Counted from the first letter of the stretch, positions 44,001-57,655 are shown. The stretch: DNA of 64,000 nucleotides from Ophiura sarsii (GCA_035610835.1 CM069442.1:34946452-35010451); one strand, 5' to 3'. The notes: a model not told the origin generated them from the sequence alone. Numbers and translations are program-made.

Positions 44001-45400
44001 CTCATCCACTGAGGATTTCTAAACAATGTTAGAGATTGATTGTGTACTGGTCGACTTGAATGCGTTCATTGTAATCAAATTTGGGTAAAAGACCAATCTG
44101 TGCAACCAGGTCACCGCCTTACTGCGTGATTGTTCGGAGAACGAAAACATTGGACAATTGCCTCCACTGAGTGGGTCATAGTCCGTGTTCATTTTATCAC
44201 GTAGTATAATTATAATTTACTGGCTAAACCATTTATAATTAATTTAAAGAGTAGTTATAAACATGATAAAGAAGAAAAGTAAGTAAATCAAGTCCCAGTG
44301 ACTCTCATATTATCTTAAGAAGGCTGTACGTCTCACAATGGTGATGTTTGCTTTCAGAATATGAAATGTATCTTGTATTATATTCTGTGTGTGTGTGTTT
44401 GTTTTTCGTCTCTCTTTAGAATTATCCTTAAACAAAATACACTGTTTAAGTTCTTAATAGTTAAATATGTTTTGTTTGTTTTTAAACCGAATACTGATTA
44501 GTTATTCAGGTACATTACGGGGATCATGTAACAAAGAATCCCAAGTGGACCAACACAAATCCTTAACGGATTAACCCAAAAATTCAAACATGGCGGGGAT
44601 TGCCTTTTAAATGGACGTTCGTTTGATAGGGATGAAATGAAGTCGATGGGCTTTTCAAAGCACAACTATCATAAATGAGTTTTGTTCTTCATTTGTTCAC
44701 CACACACTAAATGATTTTCTAAGAGCTACTTTTCTATACACCCTGGTCCTCTGATATCCCAATAATATTAGTAGAGTTGAGAGAACGAGGATGCAGATCG
44801 TATGGAATACCCTTCATTAAAACAAGCACTACGACGCTCTACAGGTTTCCGACTGGCCAAATCGTGCGGAAATGTGAAACAATTTGATCTCCAAATATAT
44901 ACAACATTTATCGACTTTAGTAGTGATGCTCATTTTGTCAAGCAATACGCATCTCACACACAGTTTGAAACGGAGTGTATCGTACACATTGCGTGCATTT
45001 TCTCTTTCTTTGTTAATATTTATATGTTAGTTTCAAAACTCGCCTGAATGAAATGTCAGTCATCGCATCGATATTAACTTTTAAACCATATTTTGAAGTT
45101 GCGTATGAATCGCTTTCAAATTTAATTACTTTCATACATTTTTATATGTTCGTATTTGAAAGCGATATAATGTACATGTTATCCCATAGATATAGCGAAT
45201 TTGTTATAGAAGATGCCCATATGTCTGCTAAATCTTTATATTGATTTACTGGGGAAATCACACCAACGTAGATTATATGCTCCTGATATCTAGATTAAAA
45301 GTCTAGCAAAATAGGTAACCATATCCACGTACAACGGAAATATAATTTAATGTCCGAAAGGTACTAAGGTCTCTCCTTTAAATTTAGGAATTGCAATATG
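41098..45400 (+). repeat. Inverted duplication 3, left arm (unit X copy B)
   Basis: 41,098-41,410 pairs with 64,000-63,705; 42,553-45,187 pairs with 61,448-58,579; 45,190-45,400 pairs with 51,060-50,848. Identity is clearly lower than in palindromes 1 and 2. The segment 41,410-42,553 has no mate in the right arm but matches copy A around 29.2-30.1 kb. Small frames at 44,802-45,244 are not conserved in the right arm (indels not in threes), so they are not genes. Confidence 0.85.
42679..43045 (+). repeat. Unit X block 1, copy B
   Basis: Closest relative is 61,020-61,352 (inverted); more distant copies at 30,195 and 6,795. Confidence 0.75.
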
Positions 45401-48400
45401 TGTATCTTTGCTGGGTCACAATCATTTTATACCTGTAGGTTGATATAGCTATATCAAGTTTTTATGGAGCGCGGTTTAATGCCAAAATCACCTCATTATC
45501 TATGTCTGCAATACTTATAATAAGGTTTAACAATTGACTTATTCCCGCTTATTTTCATTCTGTTTAATTACCCTGTGGCGCTGGCATGTTCAAAAGAAGG
45601 TCAACGGAATTGTTTGAACAAAAACAATTCAGTATAAACAATGATATATTTCGCCATCGAGGCGACGATATTTATTGACAAACGGGCAATGTTAATTTTG
45701 CTAAAGTTCAATAATTACATATGCCGTTAATGTTTAAAGCTTATTTAGCTACATTTAGCTCATTTAGTTTCCTATTCCTCCATTTTTCTAAAATATTTCA
45801 CATGAACCAAATTCACACCTACAGAGAGGAATTATTATTTATTACGCTAATTAACTACGAGCAACTGCAAGCAATACATACATAAGTATGCAGTACCAAT
45901 TTGAAGTTCATAGCCTCAGCACATTTTTAATATTTGTATATTTATATAATGCCCGCAGACACAATATGTACAGGTTGTATCGACCTAGAATTAACAACCG
46001 CAACCCTCAAGTACTAGGTTAATCGAGGAGATCAGTACTGATTTAACTGTACAAGACAAATAATAGCACACTCTGGATTATATTTAAAAATAGATACGCA
46101 TGAATGCACTCAGATAAAACAATGTCCGTGAAGTTGAGCCAGCCACTTCAGTTATCAGGTAAATAAAACGTTAGCAAGAATTGTTTTAGATTGAAATATA
46201 CACTGCCGGGAGACACTCCTGTCCAGTCCGACATCAACATACGGTGAAACGGTTTATGAGTAGCCTTTAAATTTGCTCAAAACGTATGCATTGAAAGGAG
46301 TGGCCAAATAAAAAAGAACCCCGAAAACATGTATTTATCTTAAAGGTAATTTTCCGTTTCCCTTGTCCAAAATATCTCTCTGGCTTAGACAAAAGTAAAA
46401 GAGATATCAATTAGGATTTACTTTAAATGTGTAGCTATGATCAGGGCTATAATCATGACAAGTGTCACGAGGCTGACGTTTATATTAGCGATGTTATGAG
46501 TGATGAGGTAGGACTTATTTATTGAATGACCTCGTATATTGAGGTTTTAAATAATCATAATATCGTGTAATAATCAAGGGTGAAATTGGTGATACAATGT
46601 TTTAAAAATCTCTTAAAGCATACATTAAGTGACACAATCCCTTGTATTATGCAAAAAGCTCGTAGTGTAAAACATACAAGAACTCGTATATAATTAAAAT
46701 GAAAATAAATAATTGCATAATAATACTTTTCCCGGTTTTACAAGGGACTGCCAGATATGGGAAATCAACACTATGATTTAATATTCTGTTTCTTAAACGG
46801 TTTCAAAATGCATTGTTTAATCTCTCTGTCATGTCAAGTAACAGAATGAGCGCAGCTCAAAATATATCCCATGTATGTACATTAATGATAGTAGTTTAGT
46901 TCGCATGAGGTATACCTAGAAATGATAACACTACATACTGGTTACTGTTTCTCAAGTGTATGCAAGATATGGAAAATCTACAATATCATCAGATGCTTTA
47001 CGTTCATTTATTAGTTCTTATTACAAGTATCATGTATTTCCAATGTGATTATTTCAGAGAGAGGTATAGATGGAAGTGTAAATTATAATCGAGACACACA
47101 TCATTGGAGATAATTGAGTTTTACTGAACAAGTCTTGAATTTTCCCGTATTACCAAATTGTAGCAAGACTGACAAAAAACACCTTAAAAATGATATTACA
47201 GAAAATAAGCTATGCCGTGTTCAACTAGAGCGACATATTGGGCAAATTAGACTTTTGTCGAACATGACGAAAAGTAATAAATAATTCAAATATATTTTAG
47301 AAATATGTTTCCGTCAGGTACTTCTTTAGACTAGAAGTATATGAATGATTTAGCAGAATATTTAACTCTTTTTTGCATTTCAGTTCGATACAAATAGTAT
47401 GGATAGAGCATAATGCTTGATACAGCGTGGCGCTACATTAAAGCCAGGGCTTATTGCTCTTCTTTTAGTTTTCAAAATCTTTGTTTCCTATATGCAGGAC
47501 TGTTTACATATCAAATAGTTCCCGAAATTAAAAATATGTGGTACAATAATAAATAGTCTACAACCAATACTGGCAGAGCAACACAATACAATAACCAATA
47601 CAAGCTCAGCAACTCTTTAATGCAAGCCATTCAACTAATTTACAACGTTTCTTCCTTAAATTAAACACCATCTGATCTAATGGAAACACATTATACTGTC
47701 AGTTATAACAATGTTTAAAACACTTCAAAACAAAATCTTCTCTCTAATACGTGACATCATGCACAATGCACATACATCCCCCAATAAAAACCTCCAACGA
47801 CTGATACTGTCAATAATACTACGATGTTTGAAACCCTTAAGCTAAATAATTTCCTCAGTACGAGATAGTGAAAAACCTCTAGGCTAATCTAGGGCACCGA
47901 CAAATAGTAACTTAACTTGAATTTGCAGAAGAAAAGGTGATGCCGTATCATGCATTATTCTATGATCAACACCGGAGTCTTAAGATGTACATGTTCTGAA
48001 TATTGTGCAATCCAGCGATAACCTCGGGGAATAGAATAGACGATCTTAAAATTTCTCCAACGGATTAAGTACGAGGTGATTATCACTGTCAGACATCGTC
48101 CTTAAGCACAGACAGTACAAACCCTTTTATTTGACATAAACCTTTAAAGATTTTAGTGACTTATATATTGTTGCTTTACAAAGTTCATAAGCGACCATAT
48201 GCAAGTCAATAATTTCATGGATAACAAACCACATTTTGTGCACCAATTTGCTCAATATCGTGATGTTTCTCTGAACAGTCAAGGTCTTTTATTGTCCAAT
48301 ACTTTAAATCACCTTAAATACACTGGCCAGTACCAGGATTGGGTATAGTGCCACCTCCGTCGAAGGCTTAGTATTAGCCGAAAGCTAAGGGCGCAACTGG

Positions 48401-50334
48401 TTGTTATTTTTCCTGTATTATACATCGTTTGCATATCTCCTTTTGTATATCACAACCAGAATTATTTACAGACTATTGTGGAATTGGTTATGGACAGTTT
48501 GTTTCCTATGATCACCTTACAGAAACAATTATAGGAACATCTTATTTGATTGTAAATATGATGCAACATAGGTATGATGAAACAGATGTACAGTTTACAT
48601 TTTGTGATTTGGTTTGTGGAACCTGAAATTGGAATTATATTGTTTTAGGGGAAAACCACTTGTAATCCTCTACGTCTTCAAATTCAATTTTAGAAATTGT
48701 CGTATTTAATCCAAAATTCTACTTGCGTGTAAAGTAATTTTGTGAAACTTTAAGTCTATGCGATTTGTGATCAATAGGCAACAAAGTTGGTCAGATGGGA
48801 AATCAATATTTATGTGAAGTGGAATGAATGATTATTGTCGTCAAGAAGCAGACTTTCAACATAACAAATCTTAAAAAAATGAAACGTTTTAATATTCCGA
48901 TATTATATTCTTCCAAGGGAAATCACTGTATCATCTTGTACGACAGATTTTCCTCGTGTGTATTGAGAGACCTGGAGGCATGCAACGTAATCAAATGTGG
49001 GTAAAGGCGAATTCAATGCGGTTTCTACTCTACCTTATGTGGGACCTTATGCCTTTATGGTCAAAAACTAAAAAGTAAAAATATAAACCTTCGCGGGATA
49101 GGTCACAAACCGTATTTATTTGACAATGCGTAGATGGATAGCTATAAACAGCTGACATGTTGAAATCAAATCCCGGTCACATCAATTTGAAATCCGAGTT
49201 CGAGTTCTTAAATCAACCCGATTTTAGTTAGAAATGCAGGTGAAAATCCATTACCAAAAGCTGCATTTTATGGATAAATCATAGTTCGTCATCTACAATA
49301 TACAATGACTATATCGACAACAGTTTTTAAAAACTAATTGTTGTTATAGAAAGAATAATATGAAATCTATTACATGTATCGCTAAGGTTTAACTTCTCAT
49401 TAACATAAATACCCCTAGAAAACGTTTCGTTTCCATTTGACCTACGTAATGCGAGTTTCCTTCCATTTCAATTTTTCTTTACGAACATTTCGTGCTGGGT
49501 ACCAAACTGGCATTAGAATTGTCAGTATTGCAATTTCAAAATGATTTCAAGACTAAATGCTTACAATAGGGCAGCAAAGAAACGACAAGACAGCCAACAC
49601 GATACATCGCCATTTCGAATTTGAATCTTCTTTAAGAATTCTTGAACATAATGGCTAGATGATTAGAAAATTAGTCTAACAAAAAATTCGGGAATGGCAT
49701 AATTGACCATTACCGTGTACCTTGTACGATGATAAAGGGCATGAAATAGAAATTCTTTGACCCGTTTAATCCATAGAGGATATGCGTCTTTTCCAATTTC
49801 CTTCGATATTACCTCTTTTGAGAAGAATAGCAATAACACCGATGGAATCTATCGCCATCAAGGTAGAAATGTTCATTGCAAAGGTTCACTGTAATTTCGC
49901 AAAATGTCAATATTTATCAATTTCATTTTCACGAGGCAGCCGGTGCTTACTATTACTGTTTAGATGTTTAGTTTGGTGATTCAATAACAAACGAGTGGTA
50001 ACAACAAAATAAGCACTTTACGACGAGTTTATATTTTGATATAAAGATTCGTGTTACAATCAAACATTTTTTTGTTTATTCGCACCAGGAAATGAAAACC
50101 TTAACCAAAGCAAGCTCAAGTTAAAAGGAAAATCAGGAACAAGATCAGGCTATCCCGACATACCGTACACAGGGACTATAAAACTATGCTCAGCGAAAAT
50201 GTTCCGTAGACATGATGTGACGAATTGTTACTGTCAAGCATGGCATCAGAAATACGCGATACATTAAGGTATCGCTGTTTGCGACCTATTTTGTTTGCAT
50301 ATGAAATCATTAGTGTTTTTAGTGTTGTCATTTA
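45401..50334. other. Loop of inverted duplication 3, no supported gene
   Basis: AT-rich. 46,200-47,000 resembles unit X block 2 and its downstream part (ATATGGGAAATCAACACTAT at 46,756; GATATGGAAAATCTACAATA at 46,969). A 65-codon frame at 48,429-48,626 has protein-like composition (GIGYGQFVSYDHLTETIIG) after an acceptor-like string but is isolated. Confidence 0.45.
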
Positions 50335-50570
50335 CGAGGGGGTATCAAAAAGTTTTTGAAATCACCCAGAAGTGAAGGAGCTATATCTATGAAAATTTGT
50401 CAGTGTAATCACTGGTCCTTAAAAACATTATGGTGCAAAAATGGTTTCATAAGTATGTTTACTTTTTATACAGGTGGCGCTAGATGCCAAGGCCATTTAA
50501 ATCAATGACGTCTCCCAACGGTGCTGTGCACATGGTAAACGATAATGGTCCAAAAACTGATCCTGGCACA
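50335..50570 (+). mobile_element. Possible mariner-type terminal fragment
   Basis: GGGGGTATCAAAAAGTTTTT and the following AAATCACCCAGAAGTG…AAAATTTGTCAGTGTAATCA…GGTGGCGCTAGATGCC resemble 5' ends of Tc1/mariner-type elements known from invertebrates (recognised by memory of the style, not by a search). No transposase frame and no opposite end found. Confidence 0.28.
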
Positions 50571-50790
50571 TAATGGGCCGTATTCTCGTACGTAGTTAAA
50601 CACGGTTTTAAGCTAAACACGCGTCTAACTTTGACTTTAGACACAGCGTTTAACTAAACGCAATTCTCGTACATTTGTTTTACTTAAACACGCGTCTGAC
50701 TCGCCGAAATGTGTCTAACTTTAAACATGGGTACGGGGGTAGTTTAATGCGTGTTTAACTAAACTCGCGCACCAACTGTATGCCTTGAAT
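50571..50790. repeat. Cluster of TTAAACACGCGTCT motifs
   Basis: TAAACACGCGTCT occurs twice in direct orientation, and GTTTAACTAAAC occurs twice. Resembles a small foldback or degenerate repeat. Confidence 0.5.
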
Positions 50791-50847
50791 GATAACTCAT
50801 CCGTGCCCGGTGCAAGCTGACGTGCGAATCGCACAGATACACAGATC

Positions 50848-51063
50848 GCAATTCCCCAATAATTTTATAGTAGAGACATTGGTACCTTACAGACATTAAA
50901 ATTATATTTCCGTAGTACGTAAATATTGTAACCTATTTTGCTAGACTTGTAATCTAGATATCAGGAGCAGAGAATATACATTGGTGTGATTTCCCCAGTG
51001 TGAGATCCATATTAAAATTTAGCAGACCTATGGGCATCTTCTATAACAAATTCGCTATATGTA
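50848..51063 (-). repeat. Inverted duplication 3, right arm, inner piece
   Basis: Reverse complement of 45,190-45,400 with scattered changes. It is separated from the rest of the right arm (58,577 onward) by the 7.5-kb A-B insertion. Confidence 0.85.
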
Positions 51064-51358
51064 TGCATTTGACAGCTTGTCTGGCGAATGCAAAATTTGC
51101 CATTTGGGACACCCTGTATTTTCGGTTGGTCACACTTTTTGGGGATGAATTGAGAGCATTGTAATTTAAATCACCCCCTTTATCGACCAACTCGCCATAT
51201 GCGGTTGACTGCCCATGCGTGGCTGTGTACCGAGGTGAATAGTCGTCTGGTTGTGACGCCAGCCAATCAAAGGCTCTCTATTCTTTCGCGGTTTATTTCG
51301 GTTGCGCTTTGCTTGTCACATTTTCGGTTGAGACCATCAGGGCTAGTTGGTAAATTTC
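51064..51358 (+). repeat. Segment A, copy 1
   Basis: Identical on reading to 57,656-57,950 (constant offset of 6,592, no indel). Begins TGCATTTGACAGC, includes a CCAAT-type string (AGCCAATCAAAGG). Confidence 0.92.
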
Positions 51359-51852
51359 GTGCTCTGTTCTAAATACGTAATTCATTGCTGGGTGGTTATC
51401 ACGCATTGGAAAAAAATTCAAGAGTTTAACATCGACTGTGACTGTTGGGTTGAACCAGCATTCTTCAATTTATTCCTTGGTATTATATGCCATGACTTGG
51501 ATTTGGCGAGGTAAGATTGATTTTAAAATTGTACATCTTGAAATATCATTGTTTTTAGGGTTTAGTGTGTCCACTATTGGCATGATGCGTTCGGTCGTTT
51601 AAATATGTGATATGGTTTATTTACGTGCGTCCGGTGGTTACCTTTCGTCATCTGTTCATCGGAATTGTTAAATTTTTCATGGTGTGTGCGTACTAAAATG
51701 TGTAAAGTTTAATCTTCTGGGCACAACTTTTGCCCAGTAATCGCCTTTAAAAGTTAGTTTTAATATTGTGTTGTTGTTTTTTGCATTAATATAAATTTGC
51801 AGAATTGTTTGTTGATTATGTTCTCTCTTTTTTTTGTCTTATCGTGAAATAC

Positions 51853-52020
51853 CTCCTGCCGAGTACAACGGCATCATGTAGCGTGAATTTGCCAGAGACA
51901 TCGAATGCTTCCGCCATTTTGTTGAGGCTACCTGTTACAGTACTTCCTACCATACGCTGCAAGGGGCCTAAATCGCCGATGCTATCTTCTACAGGGAATC
52001 CAGGCGCAACTGCTTTTGTG
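51853..52020 (-). CDS. Exon-like 168-bp segment inside the A-B element
   Basis: The minus strand is bounded by an AG (ATTATTAG) acceptor and an AG|GTATTT donor. It is open throughout, with phase 2 at both ends (168 = 56 x 3), reading TKAVAPGFPVEDSIGDLG… to AFDVSGKFTLHDAVVLGR. Composition looks like a soluble protein. No family recognised. Upstream pyrimidine tract is weak. It could be a captured host exon or chance. Confidence 0.28.
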
Positions 52021-53099
52021 CTAATAATTGTCAACATTTATTCGGTGAGCAAGTTATATTTTTCCACACATCAGTATCATGTCCTGAAGCCCGCTCACTT
52101 TCCTACACCATAATGTGTACCATATTGGGCAATGTCTTGCTAGACGTCCCGTAACTCAAGTGCGCATGCTCAAATCAATTATAATACGTTGTGCTATCAC
52201 GGTTTTTTCATTACGGGACGTGAGGCAAGATATAGCCCCATATTGCATCCTTAGATCTATTGGTCCAATATTTTGGCGAATTGGTGTGAATATTGCATTG
52301 TTTGTTTTTTGGTGATATGAAATTATTGTTCGTTTTGGTAATCATGATAAATGAGGCACTGCTCATTTGTATCCAGGGATTTCCTTGATGCGAGTCATGC
52401 GCCCGGTCGCAATATTATTTTCCGTAAACTACTTGTGAATATAGGGTGTAACTCATTCTTTATCGCGTGTACATGGCTCATTTACCCCTTGGGTCAATAT
52501 CTAGTTTTCGTCCTATTTGTGCAAGATTGATTTCCGTTCAATGCGTTGTATTTTATTTCCCCCGTGCATTCATACGTTTTTAATCGCCTAATCTTTGGTT
52601 TAATGGTGTATTTTTTCTTTTGATATATTACACATTGTCTATAACTGTGGTGTTGTCACATATTTAATCAATGCTGGTTGGAAGGTACACATCTGGTTAT
52701 TGATTCTGGTATCTTCGTCCTTTCAATTGGCTCATTCATATTGTAATCCTTATTCATTCATGGTTTTTGAGTGGAGAGGTAATCTTCTCTGATTGATATT
52801 CTCTCTATATTGAATTATTGAATAGGCCTAATTCGTCTCGTATCCTCGCACCTTTTGAATTGGGGGATTACCGTTCTATTTCATAAACCGTGGACTTATC
52901 AGATAAGTCCATGATTAAACCATGCATCATGGGGTAGGAAAATAATGATCTAATGTAATTTGACCATTTAATTTGCGCACAGATCTATAACGTCAATTTA
53001 AATAAATTCTCGTATGTCTTAACTTGTGCTGTTGGGGCCGATCATTATAATAATAATTGAAAATCGGATATGATCAGTGGCAGTTATTGTATGATATGA

Positions 53100-55330
53100 T
53101 TGAGCGTCTTTCCAATAATATTAGAGCAGTGTACAGTAATGAGTACACACTTTTAACACTGGCAATAGTTAGATGATGGATTTTTAAAACAAATATTGTT
53201 ATGATTCTGCTAGTGATTTTGATTAGGCCTACTTTTTGATTGTGACGATTCTTTTATTCAGTGTTTGGTTATGTTTGATTATGATTGCAGTTTCGACGTA
53301 ATTATGGTTAACTTATGGTTGTGATTAGGTGAGGACTTAAATGTTTTTAGGCAACATCATTTACTGATATAGCGCTATATTTGTAGTGGTGTGTTTGTGC
53401 ATTTCACTATCTTCGGTATAGGCCTAGTTTTTGGTTGTGATTTTTTCCCCTTGTGAAGGGTGGTTTTTCCACTTGACTTATTGTTACGTGATATTTCTGT
53501 CGTTGTGTGTGCAGTAATGTTGTGGCTGTGTAATATTGTTGTGCAGTGCACAGCAATTCTTATTGGTTGCCTATGTATATTCTCCCTTGTTTTTTTTCCC
53601 CCGCACCAGTTGGTTAGTTTAGTTTTAGTTTTTAGTTCCAAGTACTTGAGGCCATCGGTCCAAATACACAAACTTTTGCCACGTTTGGTATGATTTACCA
53701 TTATCAAATTCTTAGTAATGTCAGTACGTCCAGGTAAATAAATAAAATAACATTGATTTTATAACGGTTATAACAACGGTTATCTCCCATTCAGGTTTCT
53801 GTATCTCTGGGCGAAAGCGTTGTAAACATAAAAAGCATGTGATTTGAGGGGGCGTACACGATTAAGACTCGATGATATTGATAAATACGACCCGATTCAA
53901 TGGTGGTGATTTTTTACAATAATGATTCAATCAGTCAGTCAATGGTTTTTTTTACTGCACTGTTACCAGGGATCTGAGTGATAGTGATGTGGTTATGTTT
54001 GTGATCGTCTATGTTGAAAATTATGGGTTTGGATTGGTTTTGCTGGTTTCGATTACGATTGAGTATTGATAGAGAAGTTATGATTGCGATTTATTGTGGG
54101 TTTGGTTGCGATTATGATAAATAATAATGCGAATTGTGTCTCGTGTGTGTGTGGGGGGGGGGGGGGTATTGTTACGTGAATATGATTATTTTTGTTTGCA
54201 GTCGGGATTTTGATAACGGTTGTGATCGTGTGTGTGTGATTGTGGGTATGATTGTGATTGTGTGGGTTTGTTTAGAATTATGATGGTGATTATAATTTTT
54301 TGTTTGTTTATGATTGTATTGGTACGATAATGATTGTGATTGATCGTGTTTATGCGGTATTTCGAGATTCTGATTCTATTCTTTTTAAATTTTTAAATTT
54401 TTTAGTATCATTACTCGCAGATTTGAAGTGTGTGTGTTCGTGGTGACGTTACATTTTCATTTTTTGCAATATTTTTCATGACATGGCATTGTTCAGATCA
54501 AGTATTCCGATTATTATTTTATTCTATTTAGGCGAATTATGAAGTATGAGTGCGTTGTGTTTGGGAATGTGATTATGATTATGATCGTGATTATGGTTGT
54601 GATTTGGATTGTGTTTGTGATTGTAATTTGAATTATGATTGTGGTCGTGGTTATGATTGTGCTTTTGGTTATGGTTATGATCGTGATTATGGTTTTGGTT
54701 ATGAGTGTGATTGTGATTCTGAAAAAGAAAAGAAAAAAGTTGTGACTTATTGTTTTGTGATTGTGATTATGATTTTGATTAGGATTGTGCCTGTGATTGT
54801 GTCTGTTATAATGAGTTTTATTGTTTCTGTGATATGAATTCGATTGATCGCGCTGTTGGATTATGATCATAATTTTCAAGGGTGATTATGATTGTTATGG
54901 TAATTATGTTTGTGATTTTGATCATAGTCGTGATTGTACTTATGATTATGATTGTACTTATGATTATGATCTGTTTGTGCGTGTGACTATGATTTTGATT
55001 GTGCCTTATCTATCCCCCGCACTCAGTTGGTATATCTTGCTGGTATGCATAATGTTACGATTGTATGACGTTTGGGGCTTGATAGTGTGTATTGTGTGGG
55101 GGTGGGTGTGTGTGTGTGTGTGGGGGGGGGGGGGGGTTATTGTTACGTGAATATGATTATTTGTGGGTAGTCGGTGTCGTGACTGTTTGTGGCTGTTAGT
55201 GTGATTTGGTTTTTTTAAAATTGTGATTGATGGTATGATTGTGTTTGCGATTTTGAATTGTGGTTGCGATTTTATTTGTGATGCGTTTAGGATTAGGATT
55301 GTGATTTGATGGTGATTAGGATTACGAGTT
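53100..55330 (+). repeat. Degenerate GATTAT/GATTGT hexamer satellite
   Basis: Hundreds of loosely repeated GATT(A/G)T words, densest at 54,540-55,000. Long frames in it (Tyr-Asp-Tyr-Asp on plus, Ile-Thr on minus) are repeat artefacts. A 1-kb internal duplication is shown by GTGTGTGTGTGGGGGG…TTGTTACGTGAATATGATTA at 54,143-54,188 and again at 55,112-55,160. Confidence 0.85.
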
Positions 55331-57235
55331 CTCAAACCTTATGCTAGAGCGTGCATTTGTTCCGGGAAGGGGAGGAATTGCAGGATCAATACTATGAATG
55401 TTTGTACTTACGTCAATGCAATCATCATGGTGGTTCCAAATATGGTAATGAATTTTAATTATTTTTTTTAAACATTATGTGAAATTTCAGATGATTTGTC
55501 TGCAAACGCCTGCCGCATGGAAAGTATTAATATTGATTGATGTTTGCTGTATTTGATCATATCTAATATATGTTTATTAATTGCAGTTTAAAACTGTCCG
55601 TCCAAAGAATTAATGATTTAAACTTTTGATCTACGTACATTATTATAATGGATCAACCAAGAGTTTTACACATGTTAAAGGGAATACAGATTGCTTGCAG
55701 TGAAACAGCAGCTGCAGTTGTTGCTGTCGTACATGTCGTAAGGCCTATAGTTTCTAGGAGGGTCATTATTTCAGTAATGTGTTGGAGGCTGCGCCTTCAA
55801 TGGTGATACAAACTGGGATTTGTACATGGTACAATATTGCATTACATGTATGAACCTACACTTCAGGATTCAGACAATCAGCCCTCGTTGTACATCAATT
55901 GAACTATTCTGATCTACGGCTTTGGCAAACATTTCACATTAGGAAGCTCTATAAACAGTCACAATATAAATATGCTGGGCATAAAGGCTGCTTTCATGAT
56001 TCGTAAGGGGCATCATAATAAATGACCATGGGTATTGTTCATCTTCTATTAAATTTATATCCAAATGAAATTCTTCAACACTACTGTGTATCCCTTTAAG
56101 CATCAGTAGGCGGATAGTATGAATAGTTATCTCATTTTGGTTGTTTTGAACCATGTAAAATGTTATGAATGTCAAGATATATTATCATTCGCTTGATACA
56201 GCATGACGCTTACATTTACATACGAGACACAATTGTCAATTTCATAAGGTATGATGAATAAATGATCAAATCATTATGGTCAAAGCAATGTCGGCCTATT
56301 CTGTAGGTATAACTATAAGCACCATTGGTGTTTTTAGTATTATTGATGCATCATTTAGTTATCTAACACGTAAATCGGTATTTTTGTCGAACTATTTACT
56401 TGGGCTTGCCCAATTTTGTTTTGTTTGAAATAATCCTTACAGTAACGTTCTGGATCGTTGGTGATGGCTGTTGTAGCTATATACGCTGGTGACCCACAGC
56501 CCGTGTGAGTGCCGAGGTAACCCGTTAGCAGTGAGGCGTTGTGTCGGAAGTACTAAAGTGGCATGGACTAGGAGGCCGATGACACTCAATCTGTTTGTAG
56601 ACATTGATTCATATGATTTTCTTGTAAACAGCAATAATGCTTTGTGATTGAGGTCGTTCCAAATTGCTATTGTGCAAACTGCCATTGGTGGGTCGTTTCT
56701 GAGCACTCCGGTATAGAACATTGAATGCCTTGGTAATGTGAACATCCTGCTAATCAGGCAAATCGTTGCAAGTTGCCTTTGGTTGGTTTATTCTGAATAT
56801 TTCAATAAAGACTGATCAGTAAATGCCGTCAATGAAATCGTTGTGCTATCAGGCAAATTGTTCAAATGTTGATTGAGTTTAAGCCACATATTGATTTCTA
56901 ATTATTACTTCATCGTATGTCGTTAGTCATGAGTCACTTATCCTAATAAGTGGTACATTTCATTCATGTTGGTCTATTGAGAATTCAACCCCGAATTGGC
57001 ACGGGATAGTGTAGCAGCGTTTTTTAAAAACGGAGCCAAATACTATGTTTCTCGTTTTCTCACTGAGTTTTTCGAGTTTTGCGCAGCCGGCTACTATCAG
57101 TTGAATTCTTAATGGTTGTCCCACATCGCGTGTCCTGTTTGGGCGTTCGTCAATCTGTATGTTTGGTTTGTTTTTGAAAAAGGCGGGGGGGGGGGGGGGT
57201 CTGTCAAGTGCCCTCCTGCAGTCGGTCCCTTGTGT

Positions 57236-57653
57236 GGCGTGAAGTGGGGGTCGGGCGGAGTCGGGGCGGGGGCATTTTCCGCGTCACCACTGATTGCGGT
57301 GACTGAGTCTTCCGTTGCTGGGCTCAGGGGAAGTGTTTTCGCCCCGGCTCCCTCCGGCAACTATTTCTGTCATGTCCACCTTGTGTTCGTCGTGTACACC
57401 GTTGTGTTCCTTGTATATGTCATGTCTACCTCGTCTTCGTATATCCTGTTGTCCATAGTAGTAAATGTTATAAATGAATGTGTAAATGTCATATTAAAGT
57501 CGTGGTGATATTTGATGAGTATGTCGTCGTCGTAACCCATATAAATTGGGTATGTTCTACAATAAAACTGTTCCAATGGTCTCAGCCAGTCCTACAAATT
57601 CCTATCTCGTGTTTGTCTTATTGGTGTTTTACGGGGTGGCATCTAAGGGCAAG
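57236..57653 (+). repeat. Segment B, copy 1
   Basis: Matches 58,159-58,576 with constant offset 923 and only about two substitutions. GC-rich first third, then an AATAAAACTG polyadenylation-like string, ends ATCTAAGGGCAA. Confidence 0.92.
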
Positions 57654-57655
57654 TA

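Larger units (their letters stand above)
51064..57653 (+). mobile_element. A-B element, long copy (unclassified)
   Basis: Starts with segment A (51,064-51,358) and ends with segment B (57,236-57,653). Flanked by TA at 51,062-51,063 and 57,654-57,655. The paralogous left arm (45,187-45,190) lacks it. There are no terminal inverted repeats and no matching LTRs. The interior carries an exon-like segment on the minus strand, a long GATTAT/GATTGT repeat and G runs. No transposase, RT or helicase frame is seen. It is probably a non-autonomous element or a captured DNA segment; orientation is arbitrary. Confidence 0.7.

Noticed and set aside
44802..45244. Two consecutive small frames that look like one membrane protein
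   Set aside because: The paralogous right arm (58,580-58,870) has indels not in multiples of three, so there is no coding constraint.
48429..48626. 65-codon frame with protein-like composition (GYGQFVSYDHLTETIIG)
   Set aside because: Isolated, no family recognised, no partner exon; kept only as a note.
54514..55335. Long frames rich in Tyr/Asp/Cys (plus) or Ile/Thr/His (minus)
   Set aside because: Translation of a hexamer satellite.
56437..56745. 102-codon minus-strand frame
   Set aside because: No motif, no homologous copy and no gene context.
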